Below are positions 36,231-51,200 of a stretch of DNA of 64,000 nt, one piece after another. The position numbers and the translations under genes are program-made. Within the stretch, counting starts at the first letter, position 1. Each line of letters begins with the position of its first letter. The stretch comes from Morinoia aosen (lineage: Eukaryota > Arthropoda > Malacostraca > Amphipoda > Talitridae): assembly GCA_030386875.1 (NCBI GenBank), contig CM059563.1:52145602-52209601 (forward strand), given 5' to 3'. The notes beneath the pieces were generated by a model. That model ran no database searches and was not told where the DNA came from. It saw only the letters and a list, made by a program, of their open reading frames with translations.

Positions 36231-39200
36231 GTGAGTTGGGCTCAGTAGAATTTATGTTGTTTTGTTGCTGTGTTCTGATTTGATTGCATTCTTGTTGCTG
36301 TGTATGATTCCCTCAGGGGGGGTACATTTATTGTCTATAGAATTGGCGCTGTCTGGAGGAAGGTGTGAGGTCTCGAGCTGAATGTTAGATAGGCTTCCCT
36401 TTTGCTGAAATCGAACATTTTTTTATAGACTTTTTTTGGTTGACTTCTGTTTTTTTTCCATCGTCTTTTATTTCTTATTCAACCTCTATCTTGTTTCGTA
36501 TTCTTCTTTCAATATTGCTGTTGCTATGCGCATGGTGTGGGGGACACACGGTGTGAATAGATTTCTTGTTTCTTCAATTCCAGGCTATAATAATAGGTAG
36601 TTTCTTCTTTCTCCTTTGGGAACACTTTGCTGTGATAAAGAGAAACCTCAACTACGTATAATCACTGTACGTATACCACTATACTGCGTTCACTAGTGCA
36701 ATATTCTTGCACAGAATTACGTTGCGGTATGTTACCGTACGAGAACTGAGGCGAATGTATTTCTTTCTGCGGCTTGCTCACACTCGCTTGGGAAGTTCAT
36801 TAAGTATATGCTGTATTTCAAGTATTTTAAAAATAAAGTGGTAACTGGATGAGAACGAGACAAAGGCAGACTTAGTGTGGGTGTAGTTGTGTTAGTTAGA
36901 TATAATTACCTTAGCCGTGCATATCGGAATGAGTTGACCGAAGTAGTAGATTTAAAGGAAAGTTACCTATGTTGAATAAACTTCAAAGAATTTAGCAAGA
37001 ACTATTCCTTCTTATAGATATTAACGCGTCCCTTGGTTACGTAAAAAGCTGGTGTGCTTATATTGTGTTATTTTGGCTTTTGTATTCTGCTTTCCAATCG
37101 ATTCACGAAAGTACCTTTAGGTTTTTTTGACGCAATACATTATTGCGAGCAATCATAAATAAATTCAATTATCGAGTCCGAAAAATTGTTAGGATACGGG
37201 CAACAAAAAAAATTTACATAACCTCTGAGGGATGACGAATCCAAGTCTTGTGTTCTCTTCCAAGAACTCCCCTGTGGTAGGGAGCAGTGCTTCTTTGTTG
37301 GCATGTATATCCTTATTTGGCGGATATGTACAGCTGAGCAGGGCATACACCAGAGCCCAATTCCTAGAAATTGAAAATGGCGAATAATTTTTTTTTGATA
37401 GGCTCAGAATGATAGCAACAATAGATCTGACGTCGTAGTGTCGTTTTAGACTGGCTAGTTCATTCTCCCGACGTGAATATTATCAAGCCGACGATATTGG
37501 CAGAATTTATAAAGCGCCTGGCCAGTAGATTGGTGCTAGATCCGAACAAAAAGTACTCACAAGTTGGCGAGTTTAGCAGTCTAAACCAATATCGCAAAAC
37601 CAATTTCTTTGTGTATTTTTATGTACTTCGTCAACTAAACATTGAACTTTAGTCGGGTTGAACATGTGCATAATCTGAAACACTCGAGACGAGTCAAGTT
37701 AAAAAAAAAACTGCTGGCAATGACTGGAGATCCCCATAACGCTGTCCAGCAAAGCCACCGTGACTCGTCACTTTGAACAAACAAGGCGACGGTGTGAGGT
37801 GGCGTGGAGCAGCTCCTTCTGTGACCGAGAGCTCGCCGGTGTCAACTAAGGGTGTCAGATTGGCCTTCTCTGGCCAATATCCCAAAGTTCGGGATTTTAA
37901 AATAATAGTTTATAGCAATAAAAACAATCCTCTGTTACAATCCCCTCTTGGGCTACACATTTTAGGATTTGAAAAAGCTACACATTTTAGGATTTGAAAA
38001 AGCTACACATTTTAGGATTTTGGCCATAAAAATACCAATGCGGAGCCAATTTTGGTTGTCGCTCCCAAAGCTGTTCCAAAATTTAGTTGTATTTTCCTAC
38101 TACGGTGGCGCGTGCTTGCCATCATGCATGTGTACTTGGTCTTCCTTGCACGAATGGTTCTCTTCTGCACTTCCGGGCATAAATTTAACTTACAAAACCT
38201 ATCATAACGGAGTAAGGCGGGATGAGTTCATCTGAGCATAAGCTTGCTTCCGAACTTGCTGTTTCTATGCGTAAAGGATCTTGTGTGGAATACTTTTTGC
38301 AATAATCTATCGTTCCTTCAACTCCATATTGATTGGTGCCTTCCTCATTTCTCCATGTGGAACACCTTTGTTGTGGTCAGGAAGGCCAAAACAGACTCAT
38401 CTTGTCTGGTGCAAATTACATTCGAGTACCAATCACTCAAATCGCTTGGTTAACCAATCACTTAAAATTCAACAACTATTCTTAATTTTCTTAATTTCAA
38501 TTCCTCTTGATGGGGAAAATGAGCGTGAATTGTGACGCGTTGTGCTGGTGCAACGCTACGCACGTAGCGCTGAGCAACTGGTCTCAAATGCAAACAAAAT
38601 ATCGAGATCACTTGGCGACATAACAGCGACGTCTGCTGTTTATGCGACACTGCTCCCTTGTGTACGTGACGATGCTTCTGTGTAGTTTTGGACTCGGATG
38701 AGGTGCTTCACTCCTACACCTTTTGCGCAATGACTCGTACATGTACGAGGTTTGTCTTGTGTCAAAATCACCGCGAGCACAAGGATCACGAATGTAGCGG
38801 TTATTTCTGCCGTAAATACTGTGCTCAAGAAAAAGTTATCTCATGGGTTTTCAGAGGCTTGGTGCTTCTGGAGCTCGGAAAGTGGGATTCTTAGTGGCTG
38901 TGGAAGGTATTTTTTGTGTCCACATCAACGTATTCTGTAAAGCAACAAGCTCTCGAAGTGTAATAATGACTGGCTTGCTTACGGCAGTTCCGTAGAAACA
39001 ACATTTTAGGTATAAAAAGACGCGTGTTAACAAAGCCATCTCTGTTCAAGTTACTCTCAGTCATGGCTGCGCGCTGTTCAGCATGGCTCACACGGAGTTA
39101 GTCATGCTACAGTCTTGTGGCAAACCAAGATGAGCTGTTTTACTCGACTCCCTGTACCCATGTGCCTCGGAGCACATGTGTGTCCTGACTCCTGCTCTCG

Positions 39201-42200
39201 TGTAACCTCCTGGCACCAGCTTGGCACTAGCCTTTTTACGTTGCGTGCATTGTTACGTTCTCTGCTGGTGTGGTGTCTGGCTCTAACGGTAGCACTCTCA
39301 CTTGACTAGTCGCTCGATGCAAGTCGCTCATGTGCTGGAGGAAGAACGTTATCGTCGCTGTGAGCTAGGAACAATTGCGTCGAGGGATGAACTTTTGTGT
39401 GCAGTCGTACGTTGTCTTTTTAAGTGGGAAAAATAGTGGTAATGTAAACGCTTGAATGAGGGCATGAAATACCTACATTTCAATTTGTCACATGCATGGT
39501 ATAACCTTGTCATTGCTCGCTCCTTACAAGCCACCAACGCGTGCGAAATTTACGCTTTGAGCCCGTTCCATGGCATGCTAACACACGGACACAAGTTCTA
39601 CGTCGTGGCTGCATTGCGCTGAACACGTCGCTATAGAGCGCCAGAGTGTCGTTACAGACCTCACCCTCCCATGCACCCCCGTACTCTGGATACCAATAGC
39701 CTGCCCCACCACCGAGCTCAGGTGTGACTATGCGATGCAGTGACCACGCGTTGAGTTGCTGTGTATGGCATCTTCAGAGTGACTTGCTATGTATGGTACA
39801 TCTGTTGTGCGAAGCCAGTCGTTTGTTGCTTTATTATTGCAGTGTCGTTTGTTGCTTTATTATTACTGAACACGCAACACTTGAGCGGAGAGAGGTTCTG
39901 TCAAAATCAGATTGCGTACCGAAGGGAACTCATTTTTGTTGTGCTTTTCTGTCAATCATTTTTTGTTCCAACATTTTGCTAGGATATTACGATTCCAATG
40001 TGTTATCATCAGTTAAGGATATCAATGTTAAGGTATTTTAAAAATCAATGCATCAACATTTATGTTTTTACTTTATTGGAAATAAACTGTTTTTCTTTTT
40101 TTCTTTCTTTTCCTGAACTAAGTAGAAGGGTTTCAAGAACCAGCTATTACCGATCCTGTGGCACTGGATTTTGGCTTCTGTCGTCGAGGATAATTTACCA
40201 CTGTGGATACAGTTTTCGATTCATAGTGTTCGGTTCTCGCGAGAGTGATAGTGTAGGGCAGTACTATGGTGTTCTTGCGAAACCGATAGCGTATTTGCTT
40301 TCTGCTTTCACTTTTCTCGTTTGTGAATTTTACTCTTAGGCTTTCTTGAAATTTTCTTCGTTTGCTTCAACCAAGGATCATTTTGTTTCAAAATATGCTT
40401 CGAATTAGTTTCGGGAACGGATTACGTGAATGTCTTATGAAATGATCAGACATTAATGTTGCATGTCATCCGTAACATGTACCGTATAAAACGGAGAATT
40501 ATCTGAAAGGTAGAGCTACCGAGCGTATTTAGAAAGACCTGATCTTAGGTAGCAGGGTCAACCATCGCATTCAATATAGGAGGGAAAGTTTCTGTTAGGT
40601 CTCGTCAAGACTGCCCTGCTTATCTTCTGGATCTATATTATGTTAAGTCTAGAAAAACACGCGTACCCCACTCGTGCTTATATCAGACAAAATTTTCACA
40701 TTACGGATTCTCTAGCTTTCGGCAATGATCGCGCTGCCCTGACGATCTGTTGCACCAGTTAGCCTTTTCGTCGTGTCGTGAGACTAGCGAACTTGCCTCC
40801 GTCCAGGCAGACCCTGGTTCGAGTCCCGGCGCTGGTGGCGATTTTCTCTGTTGGGTATAGGGGAAAAATTCCAAGCACAATACCCCACTCTACCCAGGTG
40901 TCTGAAATGGGTACCGGTCTTGACCGTGGGAAAGTGTAATGGAGTCCTGGCGTTAGTTATAAGGCATTTGAAAATCCAATGTATAAGGTGATATGTATCA
41001 GGCTTGAAATTGGAAATAAAGCATCCGTAGATGCCTTCATTATTATTCTGTTGTGGCTTGTGTCTGACATGAACTGCCCAATGTTGACCCGAACGTGCGC
41101 GTAGGTGTGTTGAACGTGCCTGGGTGACGTGTTCATGAAGGTATGTACAGCTCAGGTGTCATATGTATATGTACTGGCCTCCTACCAATATCATTAAATA
41201 AGCTTGTCACGAAGCCAGTTTAACTAGTTTCTTGCGGTTTCTTCAACTTCAGTTCAATTAGCGCTCTCTGTAGGAATGTGTGAAGTTCTGAGCTAAAGGT
41301 TGGAGAGGCATTTATTTTGTTGAGATAGAATAGATTTTTTGCTTTATTACGGACCATTTTTTTCAGTTCACCGCTGTTCAGTTTTTCAGCACCTACTACT
41401 TTTTTCCTCTAATTTCATCCTTTTTCATAAACTTCTTTTTCAAGCTACAGTTTTGATGCGCCTTTTACATAGATTCCGCGTTTCCTTCACTCCATACTAA
41501 ATGGTGCTTTTCTCATTCTTCTCTCTGGAACATTTTTGTTGCTGTTTAGAAAGCTTATACTAACATCTAATCTAAACTCAAGTTCATTGTTCAATTCAAC
41601 TTAGTTCATTTTAGCTTTCAGCTCTTGGAAATAATTCAGGATGGGCCAGTAATGACAGCTCACGAGAACAGAGTTTATCAAAGTAAGTTAATCTTGGCTG
41701 GTTCCCGGGCCATCACCCCAGCCGGTCGGAGGGTTCCGCTCTCAATAGGTAGAGAACGGAGGGCGACCCCTTTCCCAGCACCCCGAAGTTTCCCAAGAAA
41801 CGGCAACCTGTTAGAGAGAGTCACGCATTATAGCCCGAGACTAGCGGAGCATGACCTAAAGCAATAGAGAGATGTGCAGTAAGTTATATGTAAGAGAAAG
41901 GCTGATACTCCCAAAAATACTTTAGGTATACGCACTTTACGCATTTCACGATAATCACGTTATACTGAAGAGATCTCATCTAAAATAAATAGTCAAATTT
42001 GACAGGAAAACGTAACGAGATCACTTCGATGAAATACAAGTTGCCGTATGAATTTTTTATGGGTTCTCCCCTAATTTGTAGGACAATTACAATTGCTCGT
42101 AAGGCCTCCCAACGAATGGTCAAAGCTAGTAGCGCCCACTACCTCTCCAACCAACCTCCGTCGAGAGTCGTCCCACGAGGAGTCCAGAAGTGGTTCCCGC

Positions 42201-45200
42201 GTGCCGAGAAAACCCTCTCCCAGCGCAGACCAAATGGATTTAGCTCATCGCCCTGGCTGACTGGCTCCACGAAGATCTACGTTTGGTAAACGTATAGCGT
42301 AGGAGCGGCAGGTGTAACAGTTCCACCACAGCAGCAGCAGATGTAGCCGTGACCTCAACAGTAGCCGTAGCAGAAGATGTAGCCGTGACCTCAACAGTAG
42401 CCGTAGCAGAAGATGTAGCCGTGACCTCAACAGTGGCCGCAGCAGAAGATGTAGCCGTGACCCCAACAATGGCCGCAGCAGAAGATGTAGCCGTGACCTC
42501 AACAATGGCCGCAGCAGAAGATGTAGCCGTGACCTCAACAATGGCCGCAGCAGAAGATGTAGCCGTGACCTCAACAATGGCCGCAGCAGAAAATGTAGCC
42601 GTGACCTCGACAATGGCCGCAGCAGAAGATGTAGCCGTGATCTCAACAATGGCCGCAGCAGAAGATGTAGCCGTGATCTCAACAATGGCCGCAGCAGAAG
42701 ATGTAGCCGTGATCTCAACAATGGCCGCAGCGGAAGATGTAGCCGTGATCTCAACAATGGCCGCAGCAGAAGATGTAGCCGTGATCTCAACAATGGCCGC
42801 AGCAGAAGATGTAGCCGTGATCTCAACAATGGCCGCAGCGGAAGATGTAGCCGTGATCTCAACAATGGCCGCAGCGGAAGATGTAGCCGTGATCTCAACA
42901 ATGGCCGCAGCGGAAGATGTAGCCGTGATCTCAACAATGGCCGCAGCAGAAGATGTAGCCGTGATCTCAACAATGGCCGCAGCAGAAGATGTAGCCGTGA
43001 TCTCAACAATGGCCGCAGCGGAAGATGTAGCCGTGATCTTAACAATGGCCGCAGCGGAAGATGTAGCCGTGCCTTCATCAGTAGCCGTAGAGACACCACC
43101 AACACTGTACCTTATCGCAGTACACAACACGACACATACTTGTAACCGCTGCCACACGGTAAATTGGACAGCCAGAGACACGGCCCTCCACTGTCCTCGC
43201 TGCCTCTTTTACAGCACTGTCCTGAACTGCTGCGCAGTCGTACGCGCAGAAGGAGTTCTGCTGCGCTGTAAACATAGAAGGTTCAACGCAGACGAACATA
43301 TCATGAGCCCATTGAAAACCAAGTTAATGCGGCATTGAGTCTACTGCAATGCCAACGTCTGGAATGAATGCGAGCAATTGTAATTTGTACGAGGGGAAAA
43401 TTCCCCGTTTTCTACATCAGCACTGAAAATGACATACATTGAATGGAGCGTCCATCATTTGGGTCTAGTCAAACATTCATGAGAATTAAGGTCCTGACCC
43501 ATGGTGGATAACAACGCAAGCTGGGAAAGAAACAAGTTAATCAAATTATGGCTTGTTTTATTCAGAAGCTAAGAGCATTATAAACTCGTATGTTTGAACT
43601 TAATGTCGTGTGACGTTGTAATGGAATAGCTATTGTCATAAACGGACGACGTCGTGTGGTCGTCTGGTTTCTCTGAGTTTATCTTTCACTTTACTCTCGA
43701 AGAGAATTTATTTGTTTATCATATGTTAAAACTAACCAGCATTTACTATACATAGTGTTCGAAAGCAAATACCACAAACTTTAACAGCATAATTAAAACC
43801 CCAAAAGAACAACTTTCTAGGAGTGAGCAAAAATCCAAAACATTCATAATGCTCGTGATATCAAATCGCTAAGTTGTAGGGTCTATAGGCAGATTTCTTG
43901 TTCTACTTTATCTTAAACCAGCAAATTGTGACATTAATTTTAGTGGTCGTTTGCTATAAACCGACATTGTGTAATATCTTCGCGTGTATGAATTGCTCGA
44001 TAAAAACTGAAAAGATAAACATGGATCTTGTTGGAAGGGAAGTTATCGCTGCACCACTCACTGTGGATGATCCACGAATGTTTTATCGTGTCCGGAAGTC
44101 GCTTCTGTGTTGGTACCAGACCTGCATTGACGTTGCGGGCGGACATTTCGAACACTTTGTAATATTACAATTCCATAACGAACTGTTCGTAATCAGTTAA
44201 GTTTCCGTCACCTACTACATTAAGGACTGCCCCTATCATTGGTAAATGGACCATTCACAACTTAGAAGTTCAAAATCGTAAAAACGAATATTTGATTTCC
44301 CTCTTGTTCAAGAAAAGTTATTCTTTTAGATTATCACATCTACTGTAAGAGATTGTACCACCAATTTTGAGCATCCTTTACATACAGCTCCTGCGGGGAT
44401 TTTTCTTCCTTAATTACCGCTTCTCGACTGTTCACTGCACACATGTTAAAGTCTCACGCATGTGCCAGCGCGCACGATAACATTTCAAGTCTTCATTGTG
44501 AACGCAGGATGAAATTTCGCACCTACGGACAATTTTTACTGTGTGACTGATAAGAAAGGGCTGATGAACTTGTATTGAACTTCGTGTCTGCTCAAGGACT
44601 GTCTGGACCGCGTAATTGTGAGGTAGTGGAGCGAAGGATTTTTTGGCGTAGACTGAACGAGCGATCGTTCAAAAAATTCTAGTGGGAAGTTTTTTCATTA
44701 CGTTCTCCGACAGAACAGCTCATTTCACTGCCAATGTTATTTTACGTGACGTTTGCGCGAAGAACTAGCCCTGTAAGATGAGGTATGCGGTTGTAATTGA
44801 TTCTTAGGTAGCTTCGCTGCTAGATAATTGCATAATATAACATGCTTTCATATGCTATGAAATGCAATGCTATTTTTATGTATATATTTGTGGATTTGAC
44901 TTTTTTCTGTAAATATTTTTTTGAAACGTTCACTCTTCTATAAAACACATGAAATAATTGAAATGCTGTTCATTCACACCTATTTGTAAATGAGCAATTC
45001 ACTTAGTGGTACTCTTACGCCCCATTGCAAAAGGCAGTCAACTTTAAAGGGGTTATCTACGGGAATTAGCGCTCCCAAGGCGGAAATGAGAGGACCCGAG
45101 TTGAGTCGAGCAAGCCTTCCTTTTGCTGAAATAGATAGGTGTTTTGTTTTCTTACAGGCTATTTTTTCGACTCACTGCTGTCCTGTTCTGCAGCGCCTAC

Positions 45201-48200
45201 TACTTTCTTTGTTGAACTTTCATTTTATTTCGTGGACTTCTTCCCTAATTTAATGTTTCTATGCGCTGGGGAACTGGTGTGGAGACACACCTTGTGCGTA
45301 GATTGTAGTTCCCTTTAATAGATTGTAGTTCCACTCTAAATAAGGATTCTCTTCTCCTTCGTTTCTTTGAACACCTTTATTGTGGTTAAAGAGGCCTAAA
45401 TATACATCTAATCTTTGTTTCTTTTTCTCTTCTCAGGGGGGACAACTATCGTATCTATGAGAAGTAACGTTCCTAGGAGAAAATGTGTGGTCCCGAGCTA
45501 ATGGCTAAGTAGGCCTTTTTTGATGAAATAAAATAGTTTTTGTTATGTTAAGGTCCATCTTTTTTCGGTTCACTGCTGTCCTGTTTTTCAGCCCCTATCG
45601 CTATATTTTTCAACTTTCATCATGTTTCGTGAAGCTTATCAACTTTTTGTTTCTATACCGCATGTGCATAGATTTCGCGTTCCCTTAACTACATACTTAA
45701 TAGTGCCTTCCTCTTTCCTCTCTTTGGATCGCTTTTGTGGCGGATAGGGAGGTTTAAACTAACTAATAATCTAATCTAATCCTTCTATTCTTCGATACGC
45801 CTTCTAATCCTTCTATTCTTCGATGCGGTTAGGGAGGCTTAAACTAACATGCAATGAAATTCGTTCAATCTCATTTCTTGTCTCTGTCTCTTTCATCTTA
45901 TCTGTTTCTTTAGTCCTCCCTTTTCTGTTTTCTTTCGCCTCTGATGCTCTAATACTCCCATACATTGGAAAAAATTCGGGTTTCTATTTATTATAACTTT
46001 CCAAGATGCTTATCCTAGGACCTTCGCAGGCTGGCGCGGGCTGTGCCTCACCTGACACCTAAATTTGTCCCGCGTAGCGTGTTGACCCAGCAATGTAGTA
46101 GGAACTGCTAATGAAACATCAGTACTGTAAATAAAATAACAAGGATAGTTACTTTCAAAATTGGCATTAATTCTTTGAGAGTTTAATATGTCAGACACTA
46201 AAAATATACAGTAAAATTGAACGTTACGACTACAAGGGCCATCTTCAGCATCTGAGGAAACGCAAAAAAATAGTTTTTTCGTACAGTTAAAAAAAAATAT
46301 ATGTATACATACTTAACATATGTGGTTATTAACAGGAAATTTGAAAGGATAAGAAAGATTGGACATCATTTAAAACCGGTTTATCTTTCATGATAAAAAA
46401 AGACTCTAAAATTCGAAGATCGGTTTGATTAGAAGTATAAAATTCTCAGTACAAGCGATTTTTTTGCCTATCCGTTTAGTTTTAATAATTGTTTGGGATT
46501 ACTGTTTGAGTTGTGGATACTTATTTCTATAATTTTGTTGTGCTGGATTTAGATATTCCAGTTATTTTCTGTTCCAGGTTTGGATTTTCACCTTACGGTG
46601 TGCATCGGCATTGCCTTATTGTTTCGCTGACCACAATAGCAGCACGTCACCGCAGCTCACAACACTGCTTGACTCCAAGCCCAGGGACACGAATGTTAAA
46701 AAATTGTAACATTGTATCAACAACTCGCTCCCAAATGCGATACATTAGTACAATTATTACTGAACACTATCGCAATGGACGGGTTGAGATGTATATAAAT
46801 AAGTATAAGTAACATGTAAGGTATTATTCTTGAATAATTAACGCTAAACGTACATTACACCGATCGAATAATTGTTTAGCGTGAGAAAGTGAAAAATTCG
46901 ATCTATATGACTAACTGCGCAGGTTAATGATGCAAGCCATAACCGTACAATCAGAAATTGATTTAATACCATTTCCATTAGTAACCCGTGTGTTGTTGCA
47001 GCGACCACCGCGAGGCGCGATGCTGCAACGCCAAGTACGGGCCCGCCCTCAAGAACCTGCTGCCATGGCGGCCTGCTCCCAAGTGGGTTGTGTGGTGCTG
47101 TGTTGTGTGTGTGTGTGCCTCTTGTGTTTGGGGGCTGTGTTGTAGACATATCGTCACATAGCAGAACAAGGTACAGCAAGTTTGAGCCGTTGAAGCCTCT
47201 TCACCCTATTCATTACTCAGTTAAGGGTTTAGTTGCTCTTCTAGAGAGGCTACTAATTTCCAAGTTTGTATTTTTTCCGCCTCATGAGTAGTTGATATTT
47301 TGATCACTTTCATTCCTTTCTTATTTGACAAATTTTGTCAACCTTTCCCTGGCATCGAAATAGAGCCAGTGCCTTTTTATGTGCATTGTAGCCGGCTCAC
47401 TGCCCCGTGGCATTCGGTTGAACATTTTTCATGCTCGTGCCATACAACAGTCTGTGTTACAGTACGCTACTAAACTACGAACGAGTATTTTGTCACCTTT
47501 TTTTGTGGTAGCATGACTTTATCTTCAAGTATATCGCCTTAATCGTTAAAAGTTCACTCCCAGTTGGCGATCTGTTACTATAAGATTTTACTATATAACA
47601 GCTCTCCTGGTGCCTCCCGCATCCAGTTGACAACAGAGTTGGGGGAGGCTTGACCAAGTGGAAACGTGTGATATTTGGCGTTAACTGCTGTTTTACTCTT
47701 TACTACTATAAGCAAAATTGCTTCGTCGTTTTCTTTTGTTCGTTTGTCTGGCTCGAATATTTTTTGGTCTCTTCAACTGCTTCGACATCATACTCGATTT
47801 CCGCTGCATTTTCCCATTTCTAACGTAAAATTTTGAGTGATCGAGCGAATATTTTATCCTCAATTAATTTAAAAACTGATTCTTTTATTTTAAATAGTGA
47901 AATTATTCTCCCATTTTATTCTGTTTGAAAGTTCGTTGGAATGAACTGAGTAAATATTGTGAGCGTATGAAATTCTCGCCACAAAGCTTAATTAGCTTTG
48001 TGACCTCATGAGGTAGAATCCCATTTTTGATGTGAACTCTGAAGTATCACAAACGTAACGCATGGATAGGAAGACGTTTTATTCCAATTTAGTTAATGTT
48101 AAATGCATGACGCAAATCCCCTTGTTCATTATCTTGTGAATGACGTGTTTGAGAAACTAGGCACACTTCCCAGCATGATGCCATGACAGGCAGTTGTGTA

Positions 48201-51200
48201 TGATGGGCATAAAGTGAAAAAGAAATGATATAACGTGGAGTATGATCGCCTATTGTATTGCATCATCGTAGAAGGAAAATTTGCAAAGAAAACAGCGTGG
48301 TAAGACCAGATAAAAGCTTATCTTAAAAATATCCCGTTGACAGTGCTCTTCCTCTTTGATTGCTGCGCGGTGGGGCGTGTGTGGCGAGCTATAGTATAGC
48401 GAGATAACGCTGTTGTCGCGCTTCTTTTACTCTCTTGAGGACTCTCGCTTCATTGATCCAGGTCTCTGATAGTGGGGTAGGTCAACAGAGAACTGACCTT
48501 TAGCGAGTGACAAAAATTGACTTCTTTTCAGGATGAGATTTTTAAAGCTATGTTTTGAAACACTAGAGTAACTGCTTCTATCCAAACGCTGTGTGGTTTT
48601 GAAGTCCTCTCATTCGATAAGTCGAGTTCTTCGCTTCTCATCGATTCAAATAAGTAAAATTGGTTTTAAATCGTGCCTCAAATTTTTACATCTCATCGCC
48701 TTCACCATTCCACCACCATTTGCCGTGATCCTCACTGTGCTGTGTCTGCGACTATTTCCTCCAGTCCCCGGCAATTTCCCGTGGCCGCCACCAAATCCCC
48801 CTAGGGCTTCACAGAGTTGTAACTAAGCAGGTTGGAGTCCGCTAGAACTAAGAGTCCATGTACCGTTTGCTAATGCTGTGCCGTGGTCCACAGAGACCCT
48901 AGCTACCTCCCTGGCCACGACGTGGGCCTCTTCAGCTGCATGAGCCTCTCCTGGATGTCCTCCCTCATGTACAAGACCAGAAAGGGCCTCCACAAGGACG
49001 ACATGTGGAAAATTGAGGTAGGCGTGCACTTCAGTGTGGAATACATCGCACGTTTTCTCATTATTATTGCTCTTAGATCGGTCATTTATAGCCTCGAGAA
49101 CCTGTCTTAATGATGCATCAGCGGCGCTGTATATTTGAACGAAAAAAGTTGCTGTGCGCGTCGGTGCTGGTTTTTAGATTTGCGTTTTTGTTCGTGGGTT
49201 GAATTTTTATACAGGCAGTAGTGACGTGAGTTGCTTGGACTCAGTTTTCTCTTCACTATGTGTGTGTTGAAGCATTTCTATGGACATGGTTCTTGTTTTT
49301 TTGGGTAAATGTTTTACTTTTCCGGTATCTTATTATGCAATCGATCTCTTGAGCATTGCAGTGTAGCTTACTTTTTGCATCGGGATATTATTGCGAGAGC
49401 AAATCTCTTCAATGGTCAGCTTTAATCTTTGACTTTATATTAAAGACTCGCTCCTTTAGTTTATAGTATTTGAGAGCGCGTTTTCACGTGCTTATTGTAG
49501 TCAGGTATAAATAGATCTTACCAACATACACATATATTACCTACTTAACTGGCTCTCTGTATGTCGCTTTGTAAGCGAAAATGTAGCTAACTAATATGCT
49601 GAATGTCACTCCTTCACGAATATTTATTTCTTGAGTGCTTCTTCTCTAATCTATACCAGAGCTCTATCCAAGACTCTGAATTTCAATTCCCATGTTCTAC
49701 GTCCCTTAATGTGACCAATGACTCCAGTTCACATCACGTATGAGCTTACGCAAAAAATACCCGCGCTGCTATGCCCTGAGATCAGTGCTACTCCGAGTCG
49801 CTGGACTTCCCCAACTCACGGAAGCCTGGAGCCTTTGCTTCGGTTGTGTTGTGCTGAGCTTCTGTGCGTCCGGGCCATCAGATTCGCTGTTTTTCTGGTC
49901 GTTGAGCCCGGACTACCATGACTAATCTCTCTGGGAAACATGCGGTATTAAGTGTGAAAGGCAGCGAGATAAGAAAGAAAGTCTATTTCCAATAAAGATG
50001 ATACAAAAATCATCCTTTGGTTTTTAGAGCATCTCTGACAACGACAGCTCACCGGTATCAGAATGTCGGATTGGCATTTCTGCTGGTCAATATTCCATTT
50101 TTGTTTTCAGATGAAATTAAAGCGACCAAAATATTCAGTATCTGAAGTCCCTTAGTGTTGTCAGATGTGAAGTATTTTTACCTTAAAATTTCGCGAGGAA
50201 GAAATCCGAGCTTCAGGATGTTGGCCGTAAAGAAGGCCAAAGCCTGGACAGCGATGTGCTTTGTGTGTAGCTTTGTGCGGGTGTCGAGGTGTGATTTTTT
50301 TGTAACCAGATAGTTATGCGTATCGGTGGTGCAATGGTGCTACCCAGCGGTTGTGCAGTGTTGCTGCCCAGCGGTGGTGCAGTGTTGCTGCCCAGCGGTG
50401 GTGCAGTGTTGCTGCCCAGCGGTGGTGCAGTGTTGCCGCCCAGCTGTGGTGCAGTGTTGCTGCCCAGCGGTGGTGCAGTGTTGCTGCCCAGCGGTGGTGC
50501 AATTTTGCTGCCCAGCGGTGGTGCGATGTTGCTGCCCAGCGGTGGTGCAATGTTGCTGCCCAGCGGTGGTGCGATGTTGCTGCCCAGCGGTGGTGCGATG
50601 TTGCTGCCCAGCGGTGGTGCGATGTTGCTGCCCAGCGGTGGTGCAATGTTGCTGCCCAGCGGTGGTGCAGTGTTGCTGCCCAGCGGTGGTGCAGTGTTGC
50701 TGCCCAGCGGTGGTGCAGTGTTGCTGCCCAGCGGTGGTGCAGTGTTGCTGCCCAGCGGTGGTGCAGTGTTGCTGCCCAGCGGTGGTGCAGTGTTGCTGCC
50801 CAGCGGTGGTGCAGTGTTGCTGCCCAGCGGTGGTGCAGTGTTGCTGCCCAGCGGTGGTGCAATGTTGCTGCCCAGCGTTGGTGCAATGTTGCTGCCCAGC
50901 GTGTGTGCAATGTTGCTGCCCAGCGGTGGTGCAATGTTGCTACCCAGAGGTGGTGCAATGTTGCTGCCCATCGGTGGTGTAATGTTGCTGCCCAGCGGTG
51001 GTGCAATGTTGCTGCCCAGCGGTGGTGCAATGTTGCTGCCCAGCGGTGGTGCAGTGTTGCTGCCCAGCGGTGGTGCAGTGTTGTTGCCCAGCGATGGTGC
51101 AATGTTGCTGCCCAGCGGTGGTGCAATGTTGCTGCCCAGCGGTGGTGCAATGTTGCTGCCCAGCGGTGGTGCAGTGTTGCTGCCCAGCGGTGGTGCAATG

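Noticed and set aside
37440-37600. Possible TIR element (GTTTTAGACTGGCTAG left, GTTTAGACTGCTAAAC reversed on the right)
   Set aside because: The match is short and imperfect and no target duplication is visible; too weak to list.
38462-39310. Cluster of 60-68 codon frames on both strands in intron 1
   Set aside because: Short, overlapping on both strands, no motif, and no phase-compatible splice links to the transporter.
41622-41682. Possible extra exon (acceptor GCTTTCAG, donor GTAAGT, reading LLEIIQDGPVMTAHENR)
   Set aside because: Good-looking splice sites, but 61 bases would break the phase between exons 1 and 2 and give TAA after three codons; exons 1 and 2 already join in phase.
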